Part shown: positions 51,059 through 59,992 of the stretch, in pieces
Numbering within the stretch: position 1 is the stretch's first letter
Layout of the letters: the number at the start of each line of letters is the position of its first letter
Assembly: GCF_004364155.1 (NCBI RefSeq)
Contig: NZ_SOAZ01000002.1
Span: forward strand, 124,001 to 188,000
DNA: 64,000 nucleotides
Direction: 5' to 3'
From: Fonticella tunisiensis
GTDB taxonomy: Bacteria > Bacillota > Clostridia > Clostridiales > Caloramatoraceae
The notes under the pieces: generated by a model
Databases searched by the model: none
What the model saw: only the letters and a program-made list of their open reading frames with translations
Told to the model about the DNA's origin: nothing
Translations under genes and position numbers: made by a program

Positions 51059-52595
51059 AGGCTATTGGGCTAAAAGGGCTCTCCGGAGAATGGATGAATA
51101 TCACAGAGATGCGGACAGGGTAATAGGAAAGGTACTTGAAGCTTACCAAGGTTCTATAGCTGATATAAACGAGGAAATGATGAAGATACTTAACACTTAT
51201 TCAAAGAATAGTAAACTATCACCTGAGGAAGCTAAGCAGTATCTCACTAACATTGAGAGCAAAGAGTACCTAAACAGGCTTAAGGAAAGGATAAAGACAA
51301 TTACTGACGAGGACTTAAAAACTGAACTACTCAGAAGGATAAATGCTCCAGCATATCGGGCAAGGCTCACAAGGCTTCAGGCATTGAAGGAAAAGCTCAA
51401 CATAGAAGTAAAAAGACTTGCGGATGTTCAAATAAGGGAAATGGAGCAAGGATTATTTAATACAGCTCATAGAGCCTATTACAGTACAATATTTGATATT
51501 CAAAGACGTACTGGTATAGGCTTTAGTTTTGCTGAAATACCTGCAAAGCAGATAGAGGAAATATTAAAGAATCCCTGGAGTGGAAAGCATTTCAGTAAAA
51601 GAATATGGGGCAACACTGATAAGCTAGCAGTGGAGCTTGAGCATATACTCACTAAGGGTTTTATGTCAGGGGCAAGCATTCAAAAAATGTCTAAGGAAAT
51701 AGCTGACACAATGCAAGTTGGTGAATTTGCTGCTACAAGGCTTATAAGGACAGAGACAACATACGTAGCTAATATGGCAGAACTTGCAGCATACAAAGAG
51801 GCTGGGGTTGAAAAGCTTATGTTCTTAGCCACGTTGGATTCAAGGACCTCGGAGATATGCAGGAGCAATGATGGGAATATAATACCGGTAGATAAGGCGA
51901 TTCCAGGTGAGAATATACCTCCTCTTCATCCTAATTGTAGAAGTACTACAATAGAAGTCTTTGAAGATGATGATTTAAGTAAACTTAAAAGAAGGGCAAG
52001 AGACCCTGTAACCGGGGAGAGCAAGACTGTACCTGCAAACATAACTTATAAAGAGTGGTATGAGGAGAATGTGGCCAATAACCCTAAAGCTCAGGCAGAG
52101 GAAAAGAAATTTAAGAATAGGGCATCGGATAAAAAGCAGTATAGTATGTATAGAGAAGTTTTAGGAGAAGATTTACCTGTAAAAGATTTTGCAGAGTTCC
52201 AGGATTTGAAGTATAATGATAATGAGGAATGGGAAAAGTTAAAGAGTGATTATAGATATAAAAACATGCTAAACAAAAGAAAAATAGTAAATGAGGATAA
52301 AAATAATCGTTCATTGCCATTAGAAAGCGAGCCTAACTCTATAACTGATTTAATTTATGACGGGAAGGTAAAACAACGTAGAATTTATGATGATAATGGA
52401 AAAGCTGTAAAAGATATAGACACCACTGATCATAATAAGCCTAAATATCATCCTATGGGAGCGCATAAACATGAGTATAACTACAATGATAAAAATCCTC
52501 GTGGTAAACCAGAATATTTTACAGAGGACGAGTTAAGGCAAAATAAAGATATTATTAAAGAAGGAGAGAATTATAATGGCAATAAATCTAAATGA
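51051..52595 (+). CDS. MuF/SPP1 gp7-like head protein with C-terminal toxin-like domain
   Basis: 514 residues. Residues 1-300 are a head-morphogenesis protein (MuF domain with RLIRTETTYVANMAELAAYK, DSRTSEICRSNDG and IPPLHPNCRS). Residues 420-514 are unrelated to capsid work: LPLESEPNSITDLIYDGKVK followed by a His/Asp-rich segment (TTDHNKPKYHPMGAHKHEY) typical of polymorphic-toxin C-termini. Such MuF-toxin fusions are a known class in temperate phages of Firmicutes. The toxic activity here is unknown; the His cluster could be a nuclease site. A small immunity-like gene overlaps the 3' end. Confidence 0.85.
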   Translation: MSKGYWAKRALRRMDEYHRDADRVIGKVLEAYQGSIADINEEMMKILNTYSKNSKLSPEEAKQYLTNIESKEYLNRLKERIKTITDEDLKTELLRRINAPAYRARLTRLQALKEKLNIEVKRLADVQIREMEQGLFNTAHRAYYSTIFDIQRRTGIGFSFAEIPAKQIEEILKNPWSGKHFSKRIWGNTDKLAVELEHILTKGFMSGASIQKMSKEIADTMQVGEFAATRLIRTETTYVANMAELAAYKEAGVEKLMFLATLDSRTSEICRSNDGNIIPVDKAIPGENIPPLHPNCRSTTIEVFEDDDLSKLKRRARDPVTGESKTVPANITYKEWYEENVANNPKAQAEEKKFKNRASDKKQYSMYREVLGEDLPVKDFAEFQDLKYNDNEEWEKLKSDYRYKNMLNKRKIVNEDKNNRSLPLESEPNSITDLIYDGKVKQRRIYDDNGKAVKDIDTTDHNKPKYHPMGAHKHEYNYNDKNPRGKPEYFTEDELRQNKDIIKEGENYNGNKSK

Positions 52596-52815
52596 TTTTA
52601 AAAAAGCTATAGAGTTTGGTAGTGATATAGAGTTTAGATACAAAAATAAAGATTATACAATATTGCCGTGGACTGATGAAGGAATTGTAATTGGGCCTCA
52701 AAATACAGATGATGATACTATTTATAAAACAGCGGATGAATTAATTAATAATCATAAAATTGATGGGAAATATATCAAAGATATCATAAATGATATAGAA
52801 GTTTTATTAATGTAA
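52576..52815 (+). CDS. Candidate immunity protein for the MuF toxin
   Basis: 79 residues, acidic, predicted small alpha/beta fold (FKKAIEFGSDIEFRYKNKDY, TADELINNHKIDGKYIKDII). It overlaps the toxin-bearing gene by 20 nt with its own GGAGAG site, and a strong terminator follows immediately. Small acidic proteins directly after a polymorphic toxin are usually its antidote. This is inference; I know no structural role for it in heads. Confidence 0.7.
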   Translation: MAINLNDFKKAIEFGSDIEFRYKNKDYTILPWTDEGIVIGPQNTDDDTIYKTADELINNHKIDGKYIKDIINDIEVLLM

Positions 52816-52849
52816 AGGCACTTACTAAGTGAAAATAGTAGGTGCTTTT
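52814..52849 (+). terminator. Strong terminator after the immunity-like gene
   Basis: A 14-bp stem AAAGGCACTTACTA (52814-52827) / TAGTAGGTGCTTTT (52836-52849), with G-T pairs and a TTTTATT tail. It is unusual to find one within a head operon; it suggests the toxin/immunity cassette is a separate unit. Confidence 0.82.
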
Positions 52850-52876
52850 ATTATGCCTGAAAGTGAGGTAAGAATA

Positions 52877-53086
52877 ATGAGTGATAATTGGAAGCATAGA
52901 AGTGAGAGCATGAGATGTAAAACTTGTATATGGTTCTGCCCGAAAGAGAGTCTGGACGGGGTTACACATTTGGGGAGGTGTAGAAGACATGCTCCTACAA
53001 TGAATGGATACCCTGTAGTATTTGTAAATGATTGGTGCGGTGACCATAAGCTAAATGAAAATAACTTTATAGAACCAAATGAATGA
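52877..53086 (+). CDS. Small cysteine-rich phage protein
   Basis: About 69 residues with CKTCIWFCP, GRCRRH and DWCGDH, a zinc-binding-like set. It recurs in the head regions of Firmicute siphophages, but the role is unknown. The ATG at 52877 follows GAGGTAAG. The in-frame ATG at 52853 is also possible but lies on the terminator tail. Confidence 0.62.
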   Translation: MSDNWKHRSESMRCKTCIWFCPKESLDGVTHLGRCRRHAPTMNGYPVVFVNDWCGDHKLNENNFIEPNE

Positions 53087-53090
53087 AAGT

Positions 53091-53114
53091 AAGTCTTAGC
53101 AATAAGGCTTTTTT
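53091..53114 (+). terminator. Terminator before the scaffold gene
   Basis: AAGTCTTA (53091-53098) pairs with TAAGGCTT (53103-53110) around GCAA, followed by TTTTTATTTT. A CGTGG/CCACG hairpin (53174-53190) lies in the scaffold leader further on. Confidence 0.82.
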
Positions 53115-53221
53115 ATTTTCGCCTTTTTACAGTAGTTAATTGCAGGCGTAAAAGAACAAAGGCTACAAACTATCTCGTGGACACAACCACGGTAAAAAGT
53201 GAAGATAGGAGGTTTTGAAAT

Positions 53222-53779
53222 ATGGAGTGGTTAATTAAATTGCTTGAAAAGCATGGTGCCTCTGCTGAACTTATTGCAGCAATAAAAGAGGACACCAAGA
53301 ATCAAAACTATATTCCCAAGGAGAGATTTGACGAGGTTAATAACTCCCTTAAGGAGCTCAAGGGGCAGTTAGCAGAACGAGACAAACAGCTCAAGGAACT
53401 TGGGGAGAAGGTAAAGGACAACGAGGAACTGACAAAACAGATTCAGGCCCTTCAGGAAGCTAATAAAAAGGCTGCTGCAGATTATGAGGCTAAGATTAGA
53501 AACATTACCCTGGACAATGCCATAAAGCAGAAGCTTACAGAGGGGAAGGCAAAATACACTGACCTTCTCATGAGTAAGTTTGACAGGGAAAAGCTTAAGA
53601 TCAAGGATGATGGCAGCATAGAGGGGCTTGAAGAGCAATTTAACGCTATCAAGGAGAGTTACAAGGACCTATTTGAACAACCTATCAGTGGTAAAACACC
53701 AATCAATTCAGGTGGTTCACCACAGGGAGAGGAGCTTATAAGAACTCAAATAGCAAACGCTATAAACGGCAAATTTTAA
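53222..53779 (+). CDS. Phage capsid scaffolding protein (GP20-like)
   Basis: 185 residues, long central coiled coil (LKELKGQLAERDKQLKELGE) with a basic/acidic C-terminus. It lies immediately before the major capsid gene, the canonical order. The ATG follows AGGAGG. Confidence 0.83.
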   Translation: MEWLIKLLEKHGASAELIAAIKEDTKNQNYIPKERFDEVNNSLKELKGQLAERDKQLKELGEKVKDNEELTKQIQALQEANKKAAADYEAKIRNITLDNAIKQKLTEGKAKYTDLLMSKFDREKLKIKDDGSIEGLEEQFNAIKESYKDLFEQPISGKTPINSGGSPQGEELIRTQIANAINGKF

Positions 53780-53804
53780 TTAAAGGAAAAGGAGATGTTA
53801 AATT

Positions 53805-54728
53805 ATGCCTAACGTATTAGAGTATGCAAAGATATTTCAACAGGAACTAGACAAGCAGGTTGTTGCAGAGGCAACCTCAGGATGGATGGAAACTAATGCA
53901 GGTTTGGTTAAGTATAACGGAGGAAACGAAGTCAAGATTCCTAAGATGGTTATGGATGGACTTGGTAATTATGACAGGACCAATGGTTTCGTTGAAGGTT
54001 CTGTAACACTTGAATATGAAACCAGGACTCTTACTCAGGACAGAGGTAGGACATTCCAGCTTGATAGGATGGATGTTGATGAGACAAATTTCGTAGCAAC
54101 CGCTGCAGCTGTAATGGGTGAATTCCAGAGAACAAAAGTTATACCTGAAATAGATGCATACAGATATTCTTCTATAGCATCTCAGGCAATAGCTAAGGGA
54201 AGGGCAGTTGGAGGATATACTGCTTCTGAGTCTGATATCATCAAGAAGCTTAAGTATGACATTGCAGAAATATATGATGTGGCTGGGGAAATACCTCTGG
54301 TAATCATACTGAGTGGAGCTATAGCTCAAATCCTAGATACATCTACCGAACTAACTAAGCAGCTTGGAGTTGTTGAGTTTACCAAGGGAACAATCAACAC
54401 CAAGGTAAAAGCTATTGATGAAGTACCTATCCTAAAGGTTCCATCAGCAAGAATGAAGACAGCTTATGTGTTCAATGATGGTAAAACTACCGGACAAACA
54501 GCTGGAGGATTCGTTCCTGCAGCCGGTGCAAAGAATATCAACTGGATCATCTGTCCAAGAACAGCGCCTATAGCAGTATCAAAGACCGATAAGATTAGAA
54601 TATTTGAACCTGATACCAACCAAAAGGCTGACGCTTGGAAAATCGACTACAGAAAGTACCATGACCTTTGGATACTTGATAACCAGTTTGACAACATCAA
54701 GGTTAACATCAAAGAAGCTCTTGCATAG
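53805..54728 (+). CDS. Major capsid protein (HK97-like)
   Basis: 307 residues. It begins VLEYAKIFQQELDKQVVAEA and contains LEYETRTLTQDRGRTFQLDR and RTAPIAVSKTDKIRIFEPDT, patterns of SPP1/HK97-fold capsids of clostridial siphophages. Context (scaffold before, connectors after) supports the call. The ATG follows AAAGGAG. Confidence 0.9.
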   Translation: MPNVLEYAKIFQQELDKQVVAEATSGWMETNAGLVKYNGGNEVKIPKMVMDGLGNYDRTNGFVEGSVTLEYETRTLTQDRGRTFQLDRMDVDETNFVATAAAVMGEFQRTKVIPEIDAYRYSSIASQAIAKGRAVGGYTASESDIIKKLKYDIAEIYDVAGEIPLVIILSGAIAQILDTSTELTKQLGVVEFTKGTINTKVKAIDEVPILKVPSARMKTAYVFNDGKTTGQTAGGFVPAAGAKNINWIICPRTAPIAVSKTDKIRIFEPDTNQKADAWKIDYRKYHDLWILDNQFDNIKVNIKEALA

Positions 54729-54741
54729 GAGGGGATTCTGA

Positions 54742-54885
54742 TTGTTTACGTTGCAAAGACTTAATGTAGTTAGAATAGTGGCTACTGAAGAAGAAAAGAA
54801 AAGGTTAATCGCGGAGGGTTTCAAAGAAGTAGCTTTGCAGGAGGAAGCAGAAGAAACTAAAAATAACAAAAAGGGTGGCAAATAG
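54742..54885 (+). CDS. Small phage protein after the capsid gene (47 residues)
   Basis: A TTG-started ORF with AGGAGGGG upstream. It begins MFTLQRLNVVRIVATEEEKK and is charged with a Lys-rich end (KNNKKGGK). Similar short proteins follow the capsid gene in many siphophages. A terminator overlaps its end. Confidence 0.6.
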   Translation: MFTLQRLNVVRIVATEEEKKRLIAEGFKEVALQEEAEETKNNKKGGK

Positions 54886-54895
54886 TCACCCTTTT
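54869..54895 (+). terminator. Terminator after the small capsid-linked gene
   Basis: AAAAGGGTG (54869-54877) pairs with CACCCTTTT (54887-54895), then CTATTT. Confidence 0.75.
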
Positions 54896-54915
54896 CTATT
54901 TAAGGGGTGATTAAT

Positions 54916-55215
54916 TTGACACAAATTGAAAGGTTAAAGTGCAAGCTTGGTATTGCGATTGATGATAATTCCCAAGACAACCTGTTGAATATTTATCTGG
55001 AGGATGCAGCGGATTTCATAACCTCTATTACAAATACTGATGAGGTTCCAGCTAAGCTGCTATCTACACAAGAGGATTTAGCTGTAATGGCTTACAATAA
55101 ACAGGGCATAGAAGGGCAGACATCCCACTCAGAAGGCGGTATAAGCAGGAGTTTTAGTGATATACCTGAAAGTATGATGAAGAAGATAAGGTCCTTTAGA
55201 AAGCTTCCGAGGTGA
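54916..55215 (+). CDS. Head-tail connector (gp6/gp15-like)
   Basis: About 99 residues. NLLNIYLEDAADFITSITN and the GISRSFSDIPESMMKKI segment are typical of phage DNA-packaging connector proteins. The TTG at 54916 has GGGGTGAT 4 nt upstream. It joins the portal to the tail completion proteins. Confidence 0.82.
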   Translation: MTQIERLKCKLGIAIDDNSQDNLLNIYLEDAADFITSITNTDEVPAKLLSTQEDLAVMAYNKQGIEGQTSHSEGGISRSFSDIPESMMKKIRSFRKLPR

Positions 55216-55219
55216 CAGT

Positions 55220-55546
55220 ATGAGGCTTAGAAAAAGGGATTTAAGAACAGTGTATGTAAGGCCTAGGGTGTCGGTTAAGGATATTGAAGGAGATATCGCT
55301 AACGATTATGGTCAAGCTTATAGGGTGGATGCCTCTATACAACCTTTGAGCGGTCAGGTGGCTGCTGCTGAATATGGAGAAACTCTTAAATATATGCTTT
55401 CAATGAGGGTGGAGAGTATAGGAACCATTAAAGAGAAAGATGGCGTGTGTGTTTACGTTGCCCCTACTGAAAAGCCTGACTATGAGGTTGTAAGTATTAA
55501 GCCCTGGACTATTCCTGTATTGGAGCTTAAGAAACGAGGTGTTTAA
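55220..55546 (+). CDS. Head closure / head-tail adaptor protein
   Basis: 108 residues, beta-rich, with ASIQPLSGQVAAAEYGETLK. Position between the connector and the gp10-like gene supports a head-closure role. AGGTGAC precedes the ATG. Confidence 0.72.
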   Translation: MRLRKRDLRTVYVRPRVSVKDIEGDIANDYGQAYRVDASIQPLSGQVAAAEYGETLKYMLSMRVESIGTIKEKDGVCVYVAPTEKPDYEVVSIKPWTIPVLELKKRGV

Positions 55547-55548
55547 TT

Positions 55549-55986
55549 ATGGCCAGGACAAGTATAGAAGGACTTGACGGGCTTCTTTTAAAACTTGAAA
55601 GTCTTGGAGGAAATACAGAAAAGGCTCTTGAGAAAGGCATAGATAAGGCTGTAAGGAGAGTTAAAAGAGATGCGAAGCTATTAGCTCCTGTTGATACTGG
55701 AAGGCTTAGAAATAGCATACAACATAAAACAACAAATGATTCAGGGAAAATAGAGGGGATTGTATCCACTAATGTTAAGTATGCTCCGTATGTTGAGTTT
55801 GGTACAGGTCAGCGCGGAGAAAATGCACAAATAGATAGACCTGAGGGAATATCATACAGGCAGGATTGGACAGGGCAAGATCCGCAGCCTTTTCTTTTTC
55901 CAGCACTGGTGCAAAATCAAAGCAATATCAAGAAGGATATCATAAGCGAAGTGAAAAAGGCTATAAAGGAGGTTTGTGAGAAGTGA
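55549..55986 (+). CDS. HK97 gp10-like tail-component protein
   Basis: 145 residues with APVDTGRLRNSIQHK and YAPYVEFGTGQRGE, the signature of the HK97 gp10 family. It overlaps the next gene by 4 nt. Confidence 0.9.
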   Translation: MARTSIEGLDGLLLKLESLGGNTEKALEKGIDKAVRRVKRDAKLLAPVDTGRLRNSIQHKTTNDSGKIEGIVSTNVKYAPYVEFGTGQRGENAQIDRPEGISYRQDWTGQDPQPFLFPALVQNQSNIKKDIISEVKKAIKEVCEK

Positions 55987-56348
55987 TTAACATAAAACCT
56001 CTGATTTTAAGTGCATTAGAAACAATATCCGGCATTGCTCAGATATGTAAAGATTTCCCCAAAGACTTTGCAAAGATGCCTACAATAACCTATAAGATAG
56101 AAGATAATAGCACTCACACCAGGGTAGACGGGAAAGAAGTGCTTTCAAACATTCGATTTCAGATTGATGTGTGGGCTGAAAGAGCAAGTGAAGGTTCGGC
56201 AATCTGTAGTAAGGTTGATGAAATTTTCTCTGGAATGGGTTTTGAAAGGAACTTTTATCAAGATATCGAGGATGGAGAACTAAATCACTCCATCATGAAA
56301 TATCATGGCATTGTTGACAGTGAAATGAAATACGTATATCAAGAATAA
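55983..56348 (+). CDS. Tail completion / tail terminator protein
   Basis: 121 residues from a GTG overlapping the previous stop. FPKDFAKMPTITYKIEDNST and RFQIDVWAERASEGSAIC match gp17-like tail-completion proteins. It caps the tail tube. Confidence 0.82.
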   Translation: MINIKPLILSALETISGIAQICKDFPKDFAKMPTITYKIEDNSTHTRVDGKEVLSNIRFQIDVWAERASEGSAICSKVDEIFSGMGFERNFYQDIEDGELNHSIMKYHGIVDSEMKYVYQE

Positions 56349-56360
56349 GGAGGGAAAAAG

Positions 56361-56771
56361 ATGTTAGCAAATGGAATAAAGCTTGGATATAAAGTTGGGG
56401 CTGAAACTACTTATACAAATTTAACTGGACTTCAGGAAGTCCCTGAATTCGGTATGGAACCTGAAAAGGTTGATGTAACTACACTTGATGATACTGTAAA
56501 GCAATATGAGTTTGGTATAGGTGATTACGGAGATCTAGAATTTACATTTAAATATGAAAATTCATCAGCTAACAGTCCTTATAGGATATTAAGGGAACTA
56601 GCTGATAATAAAACAGTAGCTGACTTTGAAATGACATTGCCAGATGGTACTAAGTTTAACTGGAAAGCCATGGTCAATGTTAAATTAAGCGGTGGAGGTG
56701 TAAATGCACCAATAACTTTTAAATTAACAATGGCTTTACAGAGCGAAATAACTGTAACAGATCCAGCATAA
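56361..56771 (+). CDS. Major tail protein
   Basis: 136 residues, beta-rich tube-forming type (GLQEVPEFGMEPEKVDVTTL, FKYENSSANSPYRILRELAD). It lies directly after the tail terminator and before the chaperones. AAGGAGGG precedes the ATG, and a terminator follows. Confidence 0.87.
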   Translation: MLANGIKLGYKVGAETTYTNLTGLQEVPEFGMEPEKVDVTTLDDTVKQYEFGIGDYGDLEFTFKYENSSANSPYRILRELADNKTVADFEMTLPDGTKFNWKAMVNVKLSGGGVNAPITFKLTMALQSEITVTDPA

Positions 56772-56772
56772 T

Positions 56773-56797
56773 AGAGAGGGATATTCCTCTCTTTTTT
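56773..56797 (+). terminator. Terminator after the major tail protein gene
   Basis: AGAGAGG (56773-56779) pairs with CCTCTCT (56786-56792), followed by TTTTTATT. It may set the high ratio of tube protein to downstream tail genes. Confidence 0.8.
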
Positions 56798-56823
56798 ATT
56801 TTTAATTAAGGAGGAATTAAAGT

Positions 56824-57165
56824 ATGAAATATCATGTTATAAACATGGCAGGTAGAGAATTGAAATGCAGGTTAAACACACAAAATACTATAGCTGTTGA
56901 GAAAAAGCTTGGTGGAAAGAACATACTTAAGATTCTTATGGATGATCAGATTCCAAGTCTTGATATGGTTTTAAATATACTTCATGCTTCACTACAGGCG
57001 TTGGAGCATGGATATACTCTTGAAAAGGTTTATGAATTGTATGATGAGTACGTTGATGAGGGGAAGACCTATATTGACCTGGTTCCGGAACTTATCAATG
57101 TGCTTGAGGTAAGCGGTTTTTTCAAAAGACCTCCACAGGAGGAACAGAAGGATCAGGAGAACTAG
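56824..57165 (+). CDS. Tail assembly chaperone G
   Basis: 113 residues, unshifted product. ATG with GGAGG upstream. The TLEKVYELYDEYVDEGKTYI helix and acidic end match siphophage G-type chaperones. It ends at TAG 57163-57165, after the T-TTT-TTC slippery site at 57117-57123. Confidence 0.82.
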   Translation: MKYHVINMAGRELKCRLNTQNTIAVEKKLGGKNILKILMDDQIPSLDMVLNILHASLQALEHGYTLEKVYELYDEYVDEGKTYIDLVPELINVLEVSGFFKRPPQEEQKDQEN

Positions 57166-57575
57166 AGGTAAATGAGAGTCAAAGAAAGCAATATAACAGT
57201 TTAACAGAAGCTATAGAAGATGTTTACCCAATAGCATTAGAGTGTGGTATATCTGCATTAGATTTTTGGATAATGACCTATGGAGAGGTACTGGATACTA
57301 TAAGTGCCTATGTCAAAAAGGAGAAACAAAGGCAAAAGGAAGTAGCATCAAACATTTATACCCTAGCCTCTTTGATAAAGCTAGGAATAGGAAGCTTACT
57401 TGGCAAGGATGTACAGTATCCTTCTATAAATGAATTGTATCCTGGAATGTTTGATGAGGAAATAAAAAAGGCTCAGGAACAACAGGCAGAGAAAGAGCTT
57501 ATCATCTGGAAGCAAAGGATGATTGAATATGCAGAATGGCACAATAACAATAGAAAGTGGGGTGAGAAGAAGTGA
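56824..57575 (+). CDS. Tail assembly chaperone GT (-1 frameshift fusion)
   Basis: The -1 frame is open from before the slippery heptamer T-TTT-TTC (57117-57123) through 57575. A -1 slip after Phe at 57121-57123 resumes at CAA 57123, giving 100 residues of G plus 150 residues of T, about 250 in all. The T part (YNSLTEAIEDVYPIALECGI, DFWIMTYGEVLDTISAYVKK, WKQRMIEYAEWHNNN) has no ribosome site of its own; the ATG at 57273 is internal. The G/GT arrangement just before the tape measure gene is the classic siphovirus pattern. Confidence 0.85.
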
Positions 57576-59980
57576 CACTGGAAGAGTTGAAAGTAGTTAT
57601 ATCTGCTGAGACAGAACCCTTAAAACAACAGCTTAGCAAAATAAAGGATCAGATGAGCGGGCTTGAGAAAAGTACCAACCAAATAACATCAGGGATTAAA
57701 GGGGCTTTTAAAAAACTTTTAGCTGGAGTTATAGCCTTAAAAATAGGTCAGAAGATTGGACAAGCCATTACAAGCGGTGTAAGAGAGTCCTTAAAAGTTG
57801 AAGCAGCGATTCAGCAGATAAAAAGGATCATGGGGGAAAGCAGCAACCAGTTCTTAAAATGGGCTGAAACGCAGGCATTAGCATTTAATATGTCACAGGG
57901 GCAGGCTATAAGATATGGAGCAGTGTTTGGAAACTTAGTAAGTGGTTTTGCAAAGAATTCTCAGGAAGCTATGACCTATACGACTGACTTACTCAAAGCA
58001 TCTTCCATAATTGCATCAAGCACAGGTAGATCTATGGAAGACGTTATGGAGCGTATCCGTTCCGGATTGCTTGGAAATACAGAGGCAATTGAGGACCTTG
58101 GCGTAAATGTAAATGTGGCCATGATAGAAAGCACAGAGGCCTTCAGAAAGTTTGCTAACGGCAAGTCATGGCAGCAATTAGATTTCCAAACACAGCAACA
58201 AATAAGGCTTATGGCAATTCTTGAGCAGACTACAAAGAAATATGGGGATACTGTTGCTCAAAATACAAGTTCACAGCTTCAGCAACTTGTTGCAATACTA
58301 GATAATGTAAGACTAAAACTTGGGCAGGCATTTACTCCGATACTTCAGATAATCCTTCCTGCTCTTACAGCTCTAGCTCAGAAACTTTATTATGTTACGG
58401 ACATCATAGCTCAATTTTCTCAGGCCTTGTTTGGTAAGACAAATAACCAGGGTGGAGTGACACAAAAGCAGATACAAAACACAAATAATCAAGCTAAAGC
58501 AATGACCAAGCTTGGAAATGCTACCGAGAAGGCTGGTAAACAGGCAAAGGGGGCACTGGCTGGATTTGATGAAATAAATAGCCTTAGTAAAGGTTCATCC
58601 AGTGCGGGAGATGAAGGTACTGCTGGCCCAGTAGGAGGTGTAGCGAGTGCAGTTCCTGGCTTTGATACAGGGGGCTTTGCAAGTGCAACTACAGAGGTAT
58701 CTGAAAAAGTAAAAAATATGGCTGATTCTATTAAAAAGGCTTTCAAGGATATTAGCAACACACTTAAGAAAAATAAAAATCAAATAGTATCTTCACTTTC
58801 TGGAATTGGAGCAGGTATAGGTACTTATCTGATAGGTACACATTGGGACGATATCATGAAGATAGTTCCTAAGGCTATGGAGGTAGCTAAAAAGGCATTA
58901 ACATCAATCAATGGTCCTATTTTAGTTGCGTCAGTATTTGTAGCGTTATTCACTAAGGCTGTAATCGAACTATGGCAAGAAAATGAGGAATTTAGAGATA
59001 ACATTATAAAGGCTTGGAACGGGATTAAAGATACTCTAAACAACATATGGAATATTGTTTTAAAGCCTATCTTTGACGCATTTGTTGATATGCTACTTGA
59101 TATATACAACGAAGGTATAAAACCACTATGGGACAAGTGGAAAGAGTTTGTTAATCAGATTGTATTGTTAATGACAGATTTATGGAATAATGGCATGAAG
59201 CCTGTGGTTGATTGGATAGTAAAAACATTTGGACCTAATATTGTTGATACTTTTAAATGGTTATTTAACGAAATAAAAAGAGTTGTATTATTGATAATTG
59301 ATATAGTATCAAATATTTTAGGCACATTTTCAGGTGTAATAAGTGGTGTTAGGCAAATATTTAATGGACTAATAGACTTCGTGGCTGGAGTATTTACAGG
59401 GAATTGGTCCCGAGCTTGGAATGGTATAAAAGAGATATTTAGTGGTGTATTCAACATCCTGAAAAGTATAGCAAGTGGCGTATTTAATTCTATAGGCGAC
59501 ATTATATTCTGGGTAGTAGACAGAATAAAATCTAATATTAGTGGAATTAAAAATACTTTTAGTGGTGTATTCAACAGCTTATATTCAATAATAAAAGCTC
59601 CGTTAAATAATGTGATTAGTGCTATTAATAATTCCCTTGGCAAAATTCGTATTGATATTCCTTGGTGGGTTCCAGGAATAGGCGGAAGGACATTTTCGGT
59701 TCCTAAGATTCCTTACCTTGCACAAGGTGGTTATGTAGGAGCTAACAATCCTATGTTAGCAGTAATAGGCGATAATAGGACAGAGGGTGAAATCGTTGCT
59801 CCTGAATCTAAAATATATGAACAAACGTATAGAGCTATAAAAGATGCGCTTGGTAGTAATAGCGGAGATAAAACGTTGGTTCTAAATTTAAATGTTGGTA
59901 ATTCTACTATAGCAAGAATCGTAATTGATTCTCTAAGGGAATATGCAAGGCAGCATGGAGAAATACCTATACCAATATAA
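57572..59980 (+). CDS. Tape measure protein
   Basis: 802 residues. It starts at a GTG overlapping the T stop by 4 nt. An N-terminal coiled coil (LKQQLSKIKDQMSGLEKSTN), several hydrophobic stretches (AGVIALKIGQKIGQAI, GPILVASVFVALFTKAVIEL) and a glycine-rich end with GGYVGANNPMLAVIGDNRTE are typical. The length predicts a tail of about 120 nm by the usual 1.5 angstrom per residue. Confidence 0.93.
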   Translation: MTLEELKVVISAETEPLKQQLSKIKDQMSGLEKSTNQITSGIKGAFKKLLAGVIALKIGQKIGQAITSGVRESLKVEAAIQQIKRIMGESSNQFLKWAETQALAFNMSQGQAIRYGAVFGNLVSGFAKNSQEAMTYTTDLLKASSIIASSTGRSMEDVMERIRSGLLGNTEAIEDLGVNVNVAMIESTEAFRKFANGKSWQQLDFQTQQQIRLMAILEQTTKKYGDTVAQNTSSQLQQLVAILDNVRLKLGQAFTPILQIILPALTALAQKLYYVTDIIAQFSQALFGKTNNQGGVTQKQIQNTNNQAKAMTKLGNATEKAGKQAKGALAGFDEINSLSKGSSSAGDEGTAGPVGGVASAVPGFDTGGFASATTEVSEKVKNMADSIKKAFKDISNTLKKNKNQIVSSLSGIGAGIGTYLIGTHWDDIMKIVPKAMEVAKKALTSINGPILVASVFVALFTKAVIELWQENEEFRDNIIKAWNGIKDTLNNIWNIVLKPIFDAFVDMLLDIYNEGIKPLWDKWKEFVNQIVLLMTDLWNNGMKPVVDWIVKTFGPNIVDTFKWLFNEIKRVVLLIIDIVSNILGTFSGVISGVRQIFNGLIDFVAGVFTGNWSRAWNGIKEIFSGVFNILKSIASGVFNSIGDIIFWVVDRIKSNISGIKNTFSGVFNSLYSIIKAPLNNVISAINNSLGKIRIDIPWWVPGIGGRTFSVPKIPYLAQGGYVGANNPMLAVIGDNRTEGEIVAPESKIYEQTYRAIKDALGSNSGDKTLVLNLNVGNSTIARIVIDSLREYARQHGEIPIPI

Positions 59981-59992
59981 GGGAGTGGTAAT

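Noticed and set aside
57273-57575. Stand-alone 100-residue gene starting at the ATG 57273
   Set aside because: It lacks a ribosome site and its frame is open back to the slippery heptamer, so it is the end of the frameshift product.
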